From Bacteroidota bacterium (GTDB lineage: Bacteria > Bacteroidota > Bacteroidia > Bacteroidales > Paludibacteraceae), in contig JAEWUM010000029.1 in the NCBI GenBank assembly GCA_023459355.1, forward strand, positions 57,303 through 121,302: a DNA stretch of 64,000 nt, written 5' to 3'. Under the pieces are notes generated by a model. That model did not search any database, was not told the DNA's origin, and was given only the letters and a program-made list of their open reading frames with translations. Position numbers and translations under genes: made by a program. Positions 25,904 to 35,157 of the stretch are shown in pieces (the first letter of the stretch is position 1; each line of letters starts with the position of its first letter).

Positions 25904-27064
25904 TTAAGCAAGTTTCGTTGCCCCATCCCCGATCTCAGCGATATAGAAATCAGGTTTGATACCGATGCGTTTTTCGTAATTAGCACCCACCTGCGCGATG
26001 AAGGTATCGATAGCTTCTTCTTTTACCAAAGAAACGGTGCAACCACCGAAGCCACCACCGGTCATACGCGAACCGATAACGCCATCAATCTTCCAGGCTT
26101 CTTCGGCCATGCAGTCGAGTTCCGGACCGGTTACTTCATAATCGTCACGCAAAGAAGCATGTGAAGCATTCATCAGTTTACCAAACAAAGTAATATCCCC
26201 TGCTTTCAGTGCTTTTACAGCATCAGAAGTGCGCTGTACTTCACCTACTACGTGGCGGGCACGTTTGTGGGCTACCGGATCGGTAATGGCAGATTCGATG
26301 CTTTTAAATTCAGCCTCAGTCAGCTCAGCAAGATATTTCAGTGGACGAACCGTATTAAGTTGTTCCACTGCTTTTTTACATTCGGCAACACGCTGGTTAT
26401 AAGCGCCAGAGTCTAATTTATGAGGTGAGTGGGTATTCGAAATCACAATCTTAACCCCTTCGAGTTTCACTGGAACCAGTTCAAATTCAAGCGTATCGCA
26501 GTTCAGGTGCACCGCATGATCTTTTGCTCCGTTAGCCGATACGAACTGATCCATGATACCGCAATTCACCAATGCAAATTCATGCTCGGCTTTTTGTCCG
26601 ATCAAGGCAATATCAGTACGGTTGAAGTTGGTTCCCAACTGGTCATTCAGCGCGTAAGCTGTAACAACCTCCAACGCTGCTGAAGAAGACAGTCCGGCTC
26701 CGTTAGGCACATTACCCCAAATCAGGATGTCGTAACCCTGGGTAAAAGTAGTCCCCCTTTTGATAAACTGCGCCATCACACCCAGCGGATAGTTCACCCA
26801 GGATTTATCCAGGCGGGTCGTCAACTGATCAAAATTCAGCGTAACAATTTCAGGTTGATTCAATGATTTGAAATTCATTACTTTTTTATCGTTCTTCGCC
26901 AACAACAGGTTGGTTCCAAAACTCAATGCACATGGAAATACCGCGCCACCATTATAGTCGGTATGTTCTCCGATCAAGTTTACACGTCCGGGAGCAAAAT
27001 ACATGGCTTCAGCCGGTTTACTGTAGGTCTTCTCAAAGGCAATTTTTAATTCTTGTGTAGTCAT
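25904..27064 (-). CDS. galK: Galactokinase
   Basis: Phosphorylates alpha-D-galactose to galactose 1-phosphate, entering the Leloir pathway. The 386-residue GHMP kinase shows the galactokinase signature GRVNLIGEHTDYNGG (26-40), the ATP loop NVPNGAGLSSSAALE, the catalytic Asp region NCGIMDQFVSANG and motif 3 MTGGGFGGCTVSLV. All key residues are present. Neither galT nor a sugar transporter is in the window. Confidence 0.95.
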   Translation of the reverse strand: MTTQELKIAFEKTYSKPAEAMYFAPGRVNLIGEHTDYNGGAVFPCALSFGTNLLLAKNDKKVMNFKSLNQPEIVTLNFDQLTTRLDKSWVNYPLGVMAQFIKRGTTFTQGYDILIWGNVPNGAGLSSSAALEVVTAYALNDQLGTNFNRTDIALIGQKAEHEFALVNCGIMDQFVSANGAKDHAVHLNCDTLEFELVPVKLEGVKIVISNTHSPHKLDSGAYNQRVAECKKAVEQLNTVRPLKYLAELTEAEFKSIESAITDPVAHKRARHVVGEVQRTSDAVKALKAGDITLFGKLMNASHASLRDDYEVTGPELDCMAEEAWKIDGVIGSRMTGGGFGGCTVSLVKEEAIDTFIAQVGANYEKRIGIKPDFYIAEIGDGATKLA

Positions 27065-27242
27065 AATAATTATTTAGTTTGAAGTTTTCGAAAGGATGCG
27101 CAAAATAACAAAAAAATACAGTAAAAACATGTTCCGAAATAATGTTTTATAGCAGCGATGAACAATATGACCTAAATTTGGAACATTTTGACTAATTTGT
27201 GTTACATATTGACGAATACACACACTCTTCTGAAGCTAAAAT

Positions 27243-27929
27243 TCAGGCAATCGCGATGGTAAACACGCTGATTGTAATATAATCTGTTTCCATCAACGCA
27301 ATCATGCAAGCTTCCAGGGTAGAGCCTGTGGTCAACACATCATCCACTAACAACACATGTTTTTTATGAAAGACCGTTTTGTCATTCAGTGTGAAAACAC
27401 CACTGGTATTTTGATAGCGCTCGAAGATATTTTTCTTTGTTTGCGTGGTGTTTTCTCTGATACGGATAAGGTGAGTTGTATCCACCGGTTTTTCCAGCAT
27501 TTCAGCCAATCCTTTGGCTATCCATTCACTCTGGTTATAACCTCTTTTCGCATATTTTTTTGGATGCAGAGGAACGGGAACAATTACATCTACGGAACAA
27601 AAATCAGGAGAATTCAGCAGGTCTGCGGCCGCATATCTTCCAATAACCCGTCCGGCTTCCTTGTTGCCGCGGTATTTTAATTCGTGTAATAATTTTTGAA
27701 AAGGAGAACCTTTGTAAAAATGAAAGTAAGAAGTGGCGCGATATACCGGAACTTTTCCCCAGAATCTTTTCTCAACGGTATTGTCGGTTTCCATGTGATA
27801 GTGCGTTTTAGGTATTTCACGCAAGCATTTCAGGCAGATGATTTCTTCTCCGCGCATGAGACTTTCATTGCAGATGACGCACAAATTGGGGTATAACAGG
27901 TTCAGCAGGTTTGTAAACAAGGATTTCAT
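27243..27929 (-). CDS. ComF family protein (phosphoribosyltransferase fold)
   Basis: A cytoplasmic ComF/GntX-type protein linked to DNA uptake or purine salvage; the exact reaction is unknown. The 228 residues have a zinc-type module C17-x2-C20 and C32-x2-C35 (CVICNES...CLKC), then a PRTase domain with VPVPLHPKKYAKRGYNQSE and the PRPP loop VLLVDDVLTTGST near 190-202. Competence cannot be concluded from this gene alone. It lies between galK and a solo repeat-family end. Confidence 0.88.
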   Translation of the reverse strand: MKSLFTNLLNLLYPNLCVICNESLMRGEEIICLKCLREIPKTHYHMETDNTVEKRFWGKVPVYRATSYFHFYKGSPFQKLLHELKYRGNKEAGRVIGRYAAADLLNSPDFCSVDVIVPVPLHPKKYAKRGYNQSEWIAKGLAEMLEKPVDTTHLIRIRENTTQTKKNIFERYQNTSGVFTLNDKTVFHKKHVLLVDDVLTTGSTLEACMIALMETDYITISVFTIAIA

Positions 27930-27961
27930 AGTTCATTAATTTTTGAATATAATGTAATTAT

Positions 27962-27996
27962 AACCATATAAGGCATATAAGTACATGTAAGTTAAG
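27962..27996. repeat. Solo end of the CCATATAAG inverted-repeat family
   Basis: AACCATATAAGGCATATAAG and its ACATGTAAG extension match the left end of the element at 25766. No right end is found nearby, so it is a remnant or a single-ended copy. Confidence 0.65.
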
Positions 27997-28031
27997 CAGT
28001 AGGGAGTAATCTGGGCAGTCTTAAACTACCA

Positions 28032-28394
28032 CTAAGAAAAAAACAAATTCCAGATTTTGGGAATAAAAATAATCAGTCCGACACAAGCTGCAAATAAAGC
28101 GCTGATCAAAACCGCCCCGGCAGCCATGTCTTTCGCTTTCCCCGCCAATTCATGCCTTTGAGGTGAAACCAAATCGACTAAGTTTTCGATGGATGTATTG
28201 ACCATTTCAGCGCCGAATACCAATCCGAAGCAAAGCAGGCACAGCATCCATTCCGTTGTAGTGATATTGAAAAACCATCCGGCTAACACGACCAACACAG
28301 CAACAACCAGGTGAATCTGCATGTTTTTTTCAGATTTAATCACCATGCGGATTCCCCTGATTGCATGTTTAAAGCTGTGTATCCGTCGCTTCAT
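28032..28394 (-). CDS. Diacylglycerol kinase family membrane protein (DgkA-like)
   Basis: A small integral membrane kinase of the DgkA/undecaprenol kinase family that phosphorylates a lipid alcohol. The 120 residues carry the N-terminal helix SFKHAIRGIRMVIKSEKNMQIH, three hydrophobic segments and the signature ALVFGAEMVNTSIENLVD (here LVFGAEMVNTSIENLVDL). Whether the substrate is diacylglycerol or undecaprenol cannot be told from sequence. It starts 1 bp after the efp stop, so the two are probably co-transcribed. Confidence 0.9.
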   Translation of the reverse strand: MKRRIHSFKHAIRGIRMVIKSEKNMQIHLVVAVLVVLAGWFFNITTTEWMLCLLCFGLVFGAEMVNTSIENLVDLVSPQRHELAGKAKDMAAGAVLISALFAACVGLIIFIPKIWNLFFS

Positions 28395-28395
28395 T

Positions 28396-28962
28396 TTAAG
28401 CTTTTACGCGGTTAAGATAAGATCCGTCACGTGTGTCAATTTCAATCATCTCGCCGTCACCGATAAACAAGGGTACGCGAACGGTTGCACCCGACTCAAC
28501 AGTAGCCGGTTTCAATGTGTTAGTAGCTGTATCGCCTTTTACACCCGGTTCAGTATAGGTAATCCTCATTTGAACTTTTACAGGCATATCAGCATATAAA
28601 ACCGTATCGGTCGAAGCATCCGAAACAACTTCCAGTATCATTCCTTCGAGCAGAAAATCAACCCCGTTGATCAAGTCATGCGCGATTGGAATTTGTTCGA
28701 AAGTTTCCTGATTCATGAAAATATAATCCTCATTTTCTTTGTAGAGGAATTGATGCGGACGGCGTTCAACCCGTACATCTTCTAATTTTTCGCCAATGTT
28801 AAAGCGGCGTTCCAATACGTACCCGTTCACCACATCTTTCAGTTTGGTACGCATGAAGGTGTTACCCTTACCCGGTTTCACATGGAGGAATTCGATTACG
28901 AAATACAATTTTCCATCCATCCGGATGCAGGTTCCGTTTTTAATGTCCTGAGCGTTAATCAT
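28396..28962 (-). CDS. efp: Elongation factor P
   Basis: Rescues ribosomes stalled at polyproline stretches. The 188-residue protein has three beta-barrel domains. The modifiable Lys is K32 in the loop KPGKGN. The C-terminal signature region YTEPGVKGDTATN and the tail TRDGSYLNRVKA are typical. A good promoter (TTTG and TACTTTTG, 18 bp apart) lies upstream at 29013-29042. Confidence 0.95.
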   Translation of the reverse strand: MINAQDIKNGTCIRMDGKLYFVIEFLHVKPGKGNTFMRTKLKDVVNGYVLERRFNIGEKLEDVRVERRPHQFLYKENEDYIFMNQETFEQIPIAHDLINGVDFLLEGMILEVVSDASTDTVLYADMPVKVQMRITYTEPGVKGDTATNTLKPATVESGATVRVPLFIGDGEMIEIDTRDGSYLNRVKA

Positions 28963-29012
28963 AAAGTAAATTTTAGAATGATTGTCAAATCATTGATTTT
29001 CAAATTGGTTTG

Positions 29013-29042
29013 CAAAAGTAATAATTTTTTTTGAACCACAAA
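29013..29042 (-). promoter_or_regulatory. Promoter of efp
   Basis: On the minus strand TTTG (29042-29039), 18 bp and TACTTTTG (29020-29013) match the Bacteroidota consensus TTTG-N19-TAnnTTTG closely. It lies between the efp start and the argG terminator. Confidence 0.65.
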
Positions 29043-29056
29043 AGGCACAAAAGAAA

Positions 29057-29082
29057 AAGCCCCTGTACTACTACAGAGGCTT
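29057..29082 (-). terminator. Intrinsic terminator after argG
   Basis: Read on the minus strand, a stem AAGCCTCTGTA / TACAGGGGCTT is followed by a T-rich tract (TTTTTCTTTT). It lies 32 bp beyond the argG stop and separates argG from the efp promoter. Confidence 0.75.
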
Positions 29083-29113
29083 CAACGTGCACTTTAGTTT
29101 TATTGTTTCGAAT

Positions 29114-30313
29114 TTATTTTTCGTTGCGTTTTTGCACGTTGTAATAAATTTTCATCTGGTTGCCGAGGATTTTGGTGAATCCTTTAACATCGTCGGCACT
29201 CCAGGCGCGGTTAACTTCGCCGTATTCGCCGAAATCGGTTTTCATCAGGTCGAACGGACTATCGACGCCAACCAGGGTATAACTCAACGGACGCAATTTA
29301 ACGATGACCGTACCGCTTACGTTTTGCTGCGAACTTTGCAGGAATTGCTCGATGTCGCGCATCACCGGCTCCAGATACTGCGCTTCGTGCAGGAACATGC
29401 CGTACCAGTTACCCAACTGATCTTTCCAGTACTGCTGCCATTTGGTAAGCGTATGTTTTTCCAGCATCTTATGTGCGTTGATAATCAGCAGAGGAGCCGC
29501 CGCTTCGAATCCCACACGTCCTTTGATACCGATGATGGTGTCGCCGATGTGCATGTCGCGCCCGATACCGAATTTATTCGCGAGGTCTTCCAGCTTGTTA
29601 ATCAGATTAATTTTGTTTTCATCTTTTTCTCCGTTGATGGCTGTAATTTCACCTTGCTCGAAACTAATGGTCACTGTTTCCTCTTCCGTTTTCATTACCT
29701 GACTCGGATAAGCTGCATCCGGCAAGGTTTGTTCTGATTTCAGGGTTTCTTTACCTCCTATGCTGGTACCCCATAGTCCTTTGTTGATAGAATACTCCAT
29801 TTTGGTGAAGTCGGCCACGAAACCATGCTCTTTCAGGTAGTTGATTTCGTATTCGCGGGTCAGCACCATATCGCGGGTAGGCGTCAGGATTTTGATGTTA
29901 GGCGCCAACACGTCGAAAGTAAGGTCGAAACGCACCTGGTCGTTACCGGCTCCCGTACTACCGTGAGCCACACAATCTGCATTGATTTCTTTGGCATAGT
30001 TGATGATGGCCAGCGCCTGAAAAATACGTTCCGAGCTTACCGAAATCGGGTAAGTACCATTACGCAACACGTTTCCGAACACCATGTACTTGATGCTCTT
30101 CTCGTAATACTCTTTTGTTACGTCGATGGCTTTGTGGGTTTTAGCGCCTAAGCGGTAGGCCTTGTCCTCAATCACTTTCAACTCTTCTTCGCTGAAACCT
30201 CCGGTATTGGCAACAGCCGTATGTACCTCATAGCCTTTTTCTTTGGCCAGATACATGGCGCAAAATGATGTGTCTAAGCCCCCGGAGAAGGCCAGTAATA
30301 CTTTTTCTTTCAT
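29114..30313 (-). CDS. argG: Argininosuccinate synthase
   Basis: Joins citrulline and aspartate to argininosuccinate using ATP in arginine synthesis. The 399-residue protein starts with the PP-loop LLAFSGGLDTS (7-16). It includes the citrulline/aspartate region AHGSTGAGNDQVRFD and TPTRDMVLTREYEI. Size and sequence fit the shorter bacterial class. It is the third gene of an argR-GNAT-argG run, cut from the GNAT gene by an inverted-repeat element. The next arginine genes (argC, argD) are not in this window. Confidence 0.95.
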   Translation of the reverse strand: MKEKVLLAFSGGLDTSFCAMYLAKEKGYEVHTAVANTGGFSEEELKVIEDKAYRLGAKTHKAIDVTKEYYEKSIKYMVFGNVLRNGTYPISVSSERIFQALAIINYAKEINADCVAHGSTGAGNDQVRFDLTFDVLAPNIKILTPTRDMVLTREYEINYLKEHGFVADFTKMEYSINKGLWGTSIGGKETLKSEQTLPDAAYPSQVMKTEEETVTISFEQGEITAINGEKDENKINLINKLEDLANKFGIGRDMHIGDTIIGIKGRVGFEAAAPLLIINAHKMLEKHTLTKWQQYWKDQLGNWYGMFLHEAQYLEPVMRDIEQFLQSSQQNVSGTVIVKLRPLSYTLVGVDSPFDLMKTDFGEYGEVNRAWSADDVKGFTKILGNQMKIYYNVQKRNEK

Positions 30314-30330
30314 ATTATATCTAATTGCTT

Positions 30331-30431
30331 TTAAACCATATAAGTCATATAAGTTACATAATAGTCTAAAAAACTATCTTCATTTCTGATCATTAAGCTT
30401 ATATGTAACTTATATGACTTATATGGTTTAA
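30331..30431. mobile_element. MITE-like element between GNAT gene and argG
   Basis: TTAAACCATATAAGTCATAT at the left and its near-perfect inverted copy at the right enclose about 30 bp. The ends are longer and cleaner than in the other copies (about 35 bp). It lies inside the presumed arg operon and can fold into one long hairpin. Confidence 0.8.
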
Positions 30432-30439
30432 AAATGGTG

Positions 30440-31072
30440 TTATGATTTTTTTAATTTATTGGCGATACGCTTAACCGTTTGCGTAATTTGCTCTTTTGCT
30501 CCACCGGCTTTCTTTTTCTCCTCTTCCCATTTGGGATCGTAAAGCATACCGGTACACAGACAGTGTTTACGGTTGGTGCGTTGCAGGATGTCGTAATTCA
30601 CACAACTTTGGCAGCCTTTCCAGAATGACTCATCATCAGTAAGTTCCGAAAAAGTTACCGGTTTGTAGCCCAATTCCGAATTGATTTTCATGACGGCCAA
30701 ACCCGTGGTGAGTCCGAATATTTTTGCATTAGGATACAATTTTCTGGATAATTCAAAGGCCTTCCGTTTGATGCGCTTGGCGAGCCCTGCACCACGGAAT
30801 TTATCCACAACGATGAGTCCTGAATTGGCAACAAATTGCTTGTTTCCCCAACTTTCAATGTAGCAGAAACCCGCAAATTCCTTTCCCGATAAAGCGATAA
30901 TTGCCTTACCTTCTCTCATCTTTTCTGCAATATACTCCGGAGAACGACGGGCAATACCTGTACCCCTGATTTTTGCGGCCTCTTCTATGGTTTTTAAAAT
31001 CGTGTCGACATATTCCAAAAAATTCTCATCAGCAATTTGGACAACAATACTATCTTTTTTATCAGCGTTCAT
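30440..31072 (-). CDS. GNAT family N-acyltransferase, arginine operon
   Basis: A 210-residue GNAT-fold acyltransferase. The CoA-binding motif is VDKFRGAGLAKRIKRKA (about 90-106), preceded by FAGFCYIESWGNKQF. Four Cys in GCQSCVNYDIL and KHCLCTGMLYDP near the C-terminus could bind zinc. A lysine-rich tail follows. It sits between argR and argG. In Bacteroidota, which mostly lack a classical argA, a GNAT protein in this position is a candidate for the first acylation of glutamate; this is inference from context. Confidence 0.78.
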   Translation of the reverse strand: MNADKKDSIVVQIADENFLEYVDTILKTIEEAAKIRGTGIARRSPEYIAEKMREGKAIIALSGKEFAGFCYIESWGNKQFVANSGLIVVDKFRGAGLAKRIKRKAFELSRKLYPNAKIFGLTTGLAVMKINSELGYKPVTFSELTDDESFWKGCQSCVNYDILQRTNRKHCLCTGMLYDPKWEEEKKKAGGAKEQITQTVKRIANKLKKS

Positions 31073-31120
31073 TTTTAATTAAAATTTTAAGCCTCTTTAC
31101 AGAGTAAGTTCCGTTAACTT

Positions 31121-31591
31121 TTATTTTCCTTCAGAAAAAGTTATATCCATTAAAGTGAGTATCTGCTCACGTGTAACACCCTCGCGTGGGATAATAAGAA
31201 TGGTGTCGTCACCGGCAATAGTTCCCAGAATTTCCACAGAACCTTTATTGTCGATGTCCCAGGCAATAGCAGATGCATAGCCGGGTTTTGTCTTCATCAC
31301 AGCCAAATGACCGGAAAATTCAATACTCAGAACCGCTCCGTGCGAAGTCAGGTGGTTGAATGTTCCCTGCGGACTGATTGTTTTTGTAATCGGAGGCAAG
31401 ACATACTTGTAAGTCCCGTTTGTCAGCGGGGTCTTTGCCACTTTCAGCAGTTTAAGGTCACGCGAAAGCGTTGCTTGTGTGACGTTCAGTTTACGTTCGG
31501 CCAATAAATTCAACAATTCCTCCTGACTTCCGACAACTGTCGAGCGAAGGAGTTCCGTGATGATTTGCAGCCGGTTTCTTTTGTTTTTCAT
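31121..31591 (-). CDS. argR: Arginine repressor
   Basis: Arginine-sensing regulator of arginine genes. The 156 residues hold an N-terminal winged helix (NRLQIITELLRSTVVGSQEELLNLL; then VTQATLSRDLKLLKVAK, the DNA-recognition helix) and a C-terminal domain with the arginine-binding GTIAGDDTILII pattern. It is first in its operon. A well-formed promoter (31658-31688) and an ARG-box-like dyad (31693-31710) lie upstream, which suggests autoregulation. Confidence 0.93.
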   Translation of the reverse strand: MKNKRNRLQIITELLRSTVVGSQEELLNLLAERKLNVTQATLSRDLKLLKVAKTPLTNGTYKYVLPPITKTISPQGTFNHLTSHGAVLSIEFSGHLAVMKTKPGYASAIAWDIDNKGSVEILGTIAGDDTILIIPREGVTREQILTLMDITFSEGK

Positions 31592-31657
31592 AATGTTTGA
31601 ATTGAGTTAGCTTTGTAAAACAAGGAGATAAATGTATATTTATTTATTAATTCGCTG

Positions 31658-31688
31658 CAAAAATACCAATAATTTGCATAATGACAAA
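31658..31688 (-). promoter_or_regulatory. Promoter of the argR operon
   Basis: On the minus strand TTTG (31688-31685), exactly 19 bp, then TATTTTTG (31665-31658). This is a near-ideal Bacteroidota promoter. The transcript would have an AT-rich leader of about 60 nt. Confidence 0.7.
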
Positions 31689-31692
31689 ATAA

Positions 31693-31710
31693 ATTGAATA
31701 ATTTTACATA
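31693..31710. promoter_or_regulatory. ARG-box-like operator
   Basis: ATTGAATAATTTTACATA fits the 18-bp enterobacterial ARG box wnTGAATwwwwATwCAnw with one mismatch. It lies immediately upstream of the argR -33 element, where ArgR binding could affect polymerase. Confidence 0.5.
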
Positions 31711-31724
31711 TCATTTATCTTTTA

Positions 31725-31805
31725 ATCCCCGGGTTAAAACCGAACCCACCAAATTCGCCCGACCCCGGGTTGATTAATATCTAATCCCCGGGTTAAAACC
31801 CGGGG
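31725..31805. repeat. CCCCGGGTTAAAACCCGGGG palindromes upstream of uvrA
   Basis: One diverged copy at 31725-31744, a half copy near 31763, and a perfect 20-bp copy at 31786-31805. They are the inverted-orientation relatives of the palindromes at 791-876. Confidence 0.75.
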
Positions 31806-31831
31806 CTATTCACTATTCGCTAATTTTTTGT

Positions 31832-31839
31832 TACTTTTG
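31832..31839 (+). promoter_or_regulatory. -7 box for uvrA
   Basis: TACTTTTG matches TAnnTTTG and ends 24 bp before the ATG at 31864. It shows that the in-frame ATG at 31828, which lies upstream of the box, is not the start. Confidence 0.55.
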
Positions 31840-31863
31840 CAGGTTCAAAAAACTTCAATAGGC

Positions 31864-34662
31864 ATGTCCACACAGGGTAATATAATAGTAAAAGGCGCCA
31901 GGGTACACAACCTGAAAAACATAGACATTGAAATTCCGCGCAATCAATTGGTGGTAATAACCGGCTTGTCGGGTTCTGGTAAGACCTCACTCGCTTTTGA
32001 CACCTTGTACGCTGAGGGTCAACGGCGTTACGTGGAGAGTTTGTCGGCCTACGCCCGCCAGTTTCTCGGCAGGATGAGCAAACCCGAAGTGGATTACATC
32101 AAGGGCATTCCGCCCGCAATCGCCATTGAGCAAAAGGTGAACACCCGCAACCCGCGATCGACAGTAGGCACTTCCACCGAAATTTACGAATACATCAAAC
32201 TGTTGTTTGCCCGTATTGGCAACACTTATTCGCCGGTTTCCGGTTCCCTCGTGAAAAAACACGAAGCTGAAGATGTAATTGCAGCGGCTATGCAATTTCC
32301 GGAGGGTACCCGTATCATGATGCTGACTGAAGTTACACCGACTAGCGACAGAACCCTGCTGGACGAACTGAATGCCCTGATGATGAATGGTTTCAGCCGG
32401 GTGGAAATCAACGGAGAAACCCTGACAATACAAGAATTAATCAACAGAAATAACAATTTCTCAGACAAAATTTACCTGATTATCGATCGTATGACGGTCG
32501 AACAATCGCAGGAAACCATCAGCCGGATGACCGATTCGGCGGAAACAGCATTCTACGAGGGTCGTGGCGCCTGCATATTGAAAGTGTATGCCGAGGATGG
32601 CATCCAACAATTACGTTTTTCCAAAAGTTTTGAGGCTGATGGCATAACCTTCGAGACACCATCTGTACATACTTTCAGCTTCAACTCCCCTATTGGCGCT
32701 TGTCCAACTTGCGAAGGCTTCGGGAAGATTATCGGCATCGACGAAGATTTGGTAATCCCGAACAAAGCGCTTTCAATCTACGAAGATGCAGTCGTTTGCT
32801 GGAAAGGGGAAGTCATGAGCGAATGGAAAAGGGCACTTATTCAGGTGGCCGACAAAATTGGATTTCCGATTCATAAACCCTATTACGAGTTGACAGATGA
32901 GCAACGGGAAGTGTTGTGGAGAGGAAACAAACATTTCGAAGGCATTGATGCTTTCTTCAACATGCTCGAAACCAATCAGTACAAAATACAATACCGGGTC
33001 ATGCTGGCCCGCTACCGGGGTAAAACGGTTTGCCCCGAGTGTAAAGGCAGCCGGCTGAAGAAAGAGGCATCTTATGTGAAGGTATCCGGAAAATCAATCA
33101 ACGAATTGGTGTTGATGTCGGTAGTTAAACTGAAAGATTTCTTTGATAATATCGAACTGGACGAACACGATGCCGCCATCGCGAAACGGTTATTGCTCGA
33201 AATCAACAAACGGCTGCAATTTCTGCTGGATGTAGGACTGGGCTACCTGACCCTGAACCGGCTATCGAACAGCCTGTCGGGTGGTGAAAGTCAGCGCATC
33301 AACTTAGTCACTTCGCTGGGTAGCAGTCTTGTCGGCTCACTATACATCCTCGACGAACCCAGCATCGGTTTGCATCCCCGCGACACCAATCAGCTCATCA
33401 AAGTCTTGTTGCAATTGAGAAACCTCGGAAACACAGTAGTGGTGGTGGAGCACGACGAAGAAATCATGCGGGCAGCTGATTATATAATCGACATTGGTCC
33501 GAATGCCGGCAGAAAAGGCGGGGAGGTGGTGTATCACGGTAATCCGGCTAACATTGATCCGAACAATCTGCCGCAGCTTGCACAGTCCTACACCCTTCAG
33601 TACCTGCTTGGCAAAGAAACGATTGAAGTGCCTAAACCCCGGAGAAGATGGAATAATTTCATTGAAGTGCTGGGTGCCAGGGAAAACAACCTGAAAGGTG
33701 TGAACGTAAAATTCCCGTTAAACGTGATGACGGTAGTAACCGGAGTCAGCGGCTCCGGAAAATCATCGTTGGTGAAAAGCGTATTTTACACTGCGCTGAA
33801 AAAATATTACGGGGGTGTAGCCGACCGTACCGGTCAGTTTGGGGCACTAAAAGGCTCGATGCACATGGCCAAAGACATTGAATTTGTGGATCAGAACCCG
33901 ATTGGCCGCTCGTCGCGTTCCAACCCGGTGACTTACATCAAAGCCTACGACGAGATTCGCAAGCTTTTCGCCGACCAGCAACTATCAAAACAAATGGGTT
34001 ACTCGGCCTCTCATTTCTCTTTCAACACGCCCGGCGGAAGATGCGAAGAATGTCAGGGCGAAGGAACTGTAACCGTGGAAATGCAGTTTATGGCCGATTT
34101 GGTGCTCGAATGTGATCACTGCCATGGCAAACGCTTCAAACAGGATGTACTGGAAGTGCAATACCATGGCGTCAGTATCTACGATGTACTGGAAATGACG
34201 GTGAACCAGGCCATCGAATTTTTCTCGGCTCATGCCGGAAACACCGAAAAAAGAATCGTGAAACGGCTGAAACCCCTGCAGGATGTGGGGATTGGCTATG
34301 TCAAGCTGGGACAATCATCGAGCACCCTGTCAGGCGGAGAAAGCCAGCGTGTTAAACTTGCCTCTTTTCTCGCGAACGAGAAACCCGAGCCAACCATTTT
34401 CGTGTTTGACGAACCCACTACCGGACTTCATTTTCACGACATCAAAACCCTGCTGAAAGCTTTTGATGCCCTGATTGCCAAAGGACACACCATCATCATC
34501 ATCGAGCATAATCCCGAAGTCATCAAGTGTGCCGACCACATCATCGACATCGGTCCTGAGGGTGGCGATAAAGGAGGCAACATCGTGTTTGAAGGCACAC
34601 CCGAAGAAATTGTGAAATGTGAAACATCATACACAGGTAAATTTCTGCAGTGCAAAGTTTAA
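31864..34662 (+). CDS. uvrA: UvrABC excision repair protein subunit A
   Basis: Damage-recognition ATPase of nucleotide excision repair. The 932-residue form starts MSTQGNIIVKGARVHNLKNI. ATP site 1 has GLSGSGKTS, and site 2 has GVSGSGKSS. Both signature motifs LSGGESQRI and LSGGESQRV and both Walker B motifs (LDEPSIGLHPRD, FDEPTTGLHFHD) are intact. Zinc modules are CPTC...CPEC and CEECQGEG...CDHCHG. Length is standard for UvrA. It is alone on the plus strand between arg genes and an accessory region. Confidence 0.96.
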   Translation: MSTQGNIIVKGARVHNLKNIDIEIPRNQLVVITGLSGSGKTSLAFDTLYAEGQRRYVESLSAYARQFLGRMSKPEVDYIKGIPPAIAIEQKVNTRNPRSTVGTSTEIYEYIKLLFARIGNTYSPVSGSLVKKHEAEDVIAAAMQFPEGTRIMMLTEVTPTSDRTLLDELNALMMNGFSRVEINGETLTIQELINRNNNFSDKIYLIIDRMTVEQSQETISRMTDSAETAFYEGRGACILKVYAEDGIQQLRFSKSFEADGITFETPSVHTFSFNSPIGACPTCEGFGKIIGIDEDLVIPNKALSIYEDAVVCWKGEVMSEWKRALIQVADKIGFPIHKPYYELTDEQREVLWRGNKHFEGIDAFFNMLETNQYKIQYRVMLARYRGKTVCPECKGSRLKKEASYVKVSGKSINELVLMSVVKLKDFFDNIELDEHDAAIAKRLLLEINKRLQFLLDVGLGYLTLNRLSNSLSGGESQRINLVTSLGSSLVGSLYILDEPSIGLHPRDTNQLIKVLLQLRNLGNTVVVVEHDEEIMRAADYIIDIGPNAGRKGGEVVYHGNPANIDPNNLPQLAQSYTLQYLLGKETIEVPKPRRRWNNFIEVLGARENNLKGVNVKFPLNVMTVVTGVSGSGKSSLVKSVFYTALKKYYGGVADRTGQFGALKGSMHMAKDIEFVDQNPIGRSSRSNPVTYIKAYDEIRKLFADQQLSKQMGYSASHFSFNTPGGRCEECQGEGTVTVEMQFMADLVLECDHCHGKRFKQDVLEVQYHGVSIYDVLEMTVNQAIEFFSAHAGNTEKRIVKRLKPLQDVGIGYVKLGQSSSTLSGGESQRVKLASFLANEKPEPTIFVFDEPTTGLHFHDIKTLLKAFDALIAKGHTIIIIEHNPEVIKCADHIIDIGPEGGDKGGNIVFEGTPEEIVKCETSYTGKFLQCKV

Positions 34663-34674
34663 TTACAGCCGAAA

Positions 34675-35157
34675 TTAATTCAAACTGACATCCACACTTT
34701 CAGTTAATTGCTGAAACACCTCGTGTGGATTGGCATTGGCGAATATGACCGCCAGCATTGCCGGCGTACAGACATCCGTAAACCGGATGGCTTCATCTAA
34801 GTGCTCCATAAAAACCTGTTCAAATCGGCTTTCATCTTCTTCGTAGATATAGCTGATGCGAAAACGAAGCGTCCCGTCCTGCATGTTTAGCTCCCAGCAC
34901 CCTGAGGCCAGGTTATTATTCAACAAGGTAATGAGAATAGCAATGCTATTCCGCTTCTTCGGGAAAATTTTCAGGGGAAAAACAGCATAAATAAACATAC
35001 GCTTATGAATGTCGTGATGCAATTCGATGATGAAATCCAGGTTACAGGCTTTCATTTCGAATTTCAGCAGGTAACAACTTTTTTCCGGTAGTTCAGACAT
35101 GCAATGAAAAACATATTTGTTTTTCCTGAAAATCATAGTTAAGGCGTTGGTGTTCAT
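34675..35157 (-). CDS. YbjN domain-like protein
   Basis: A 160-residue protein with the feel of the YbjN/type III chaperone-like fold: DFIIELHHDIHKRMFIYAV, a hydrophobic ILITLLNNNLASGCWELN segment, and GTLRFRISYIYEED with a C-terminal helix. No catalytic motif is visible. The start MNTNALTMIFRKNKY at 35157 is preferred over an ATG at 35289, whose extra 44 residues come from AT-rich upstream DNA. It is convergent with uvrA, 12 bp apart. Role unknown. Confidence 0.65.
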   Translation of the reverse strand: MNTNALTMIFRKNKYVFHCMSELPEKSCYLLKFEMKACNLDFIIELHHDIHKRMFIYAVFPLKIFPKKRNSIAILITLLNNNLASGCWELNMQDGTLRFRISYIYEEDESRFEQVFMEHLDEAIRFTDVCTPAMLAVIFANANPHEVFQQLTESVDVSLN

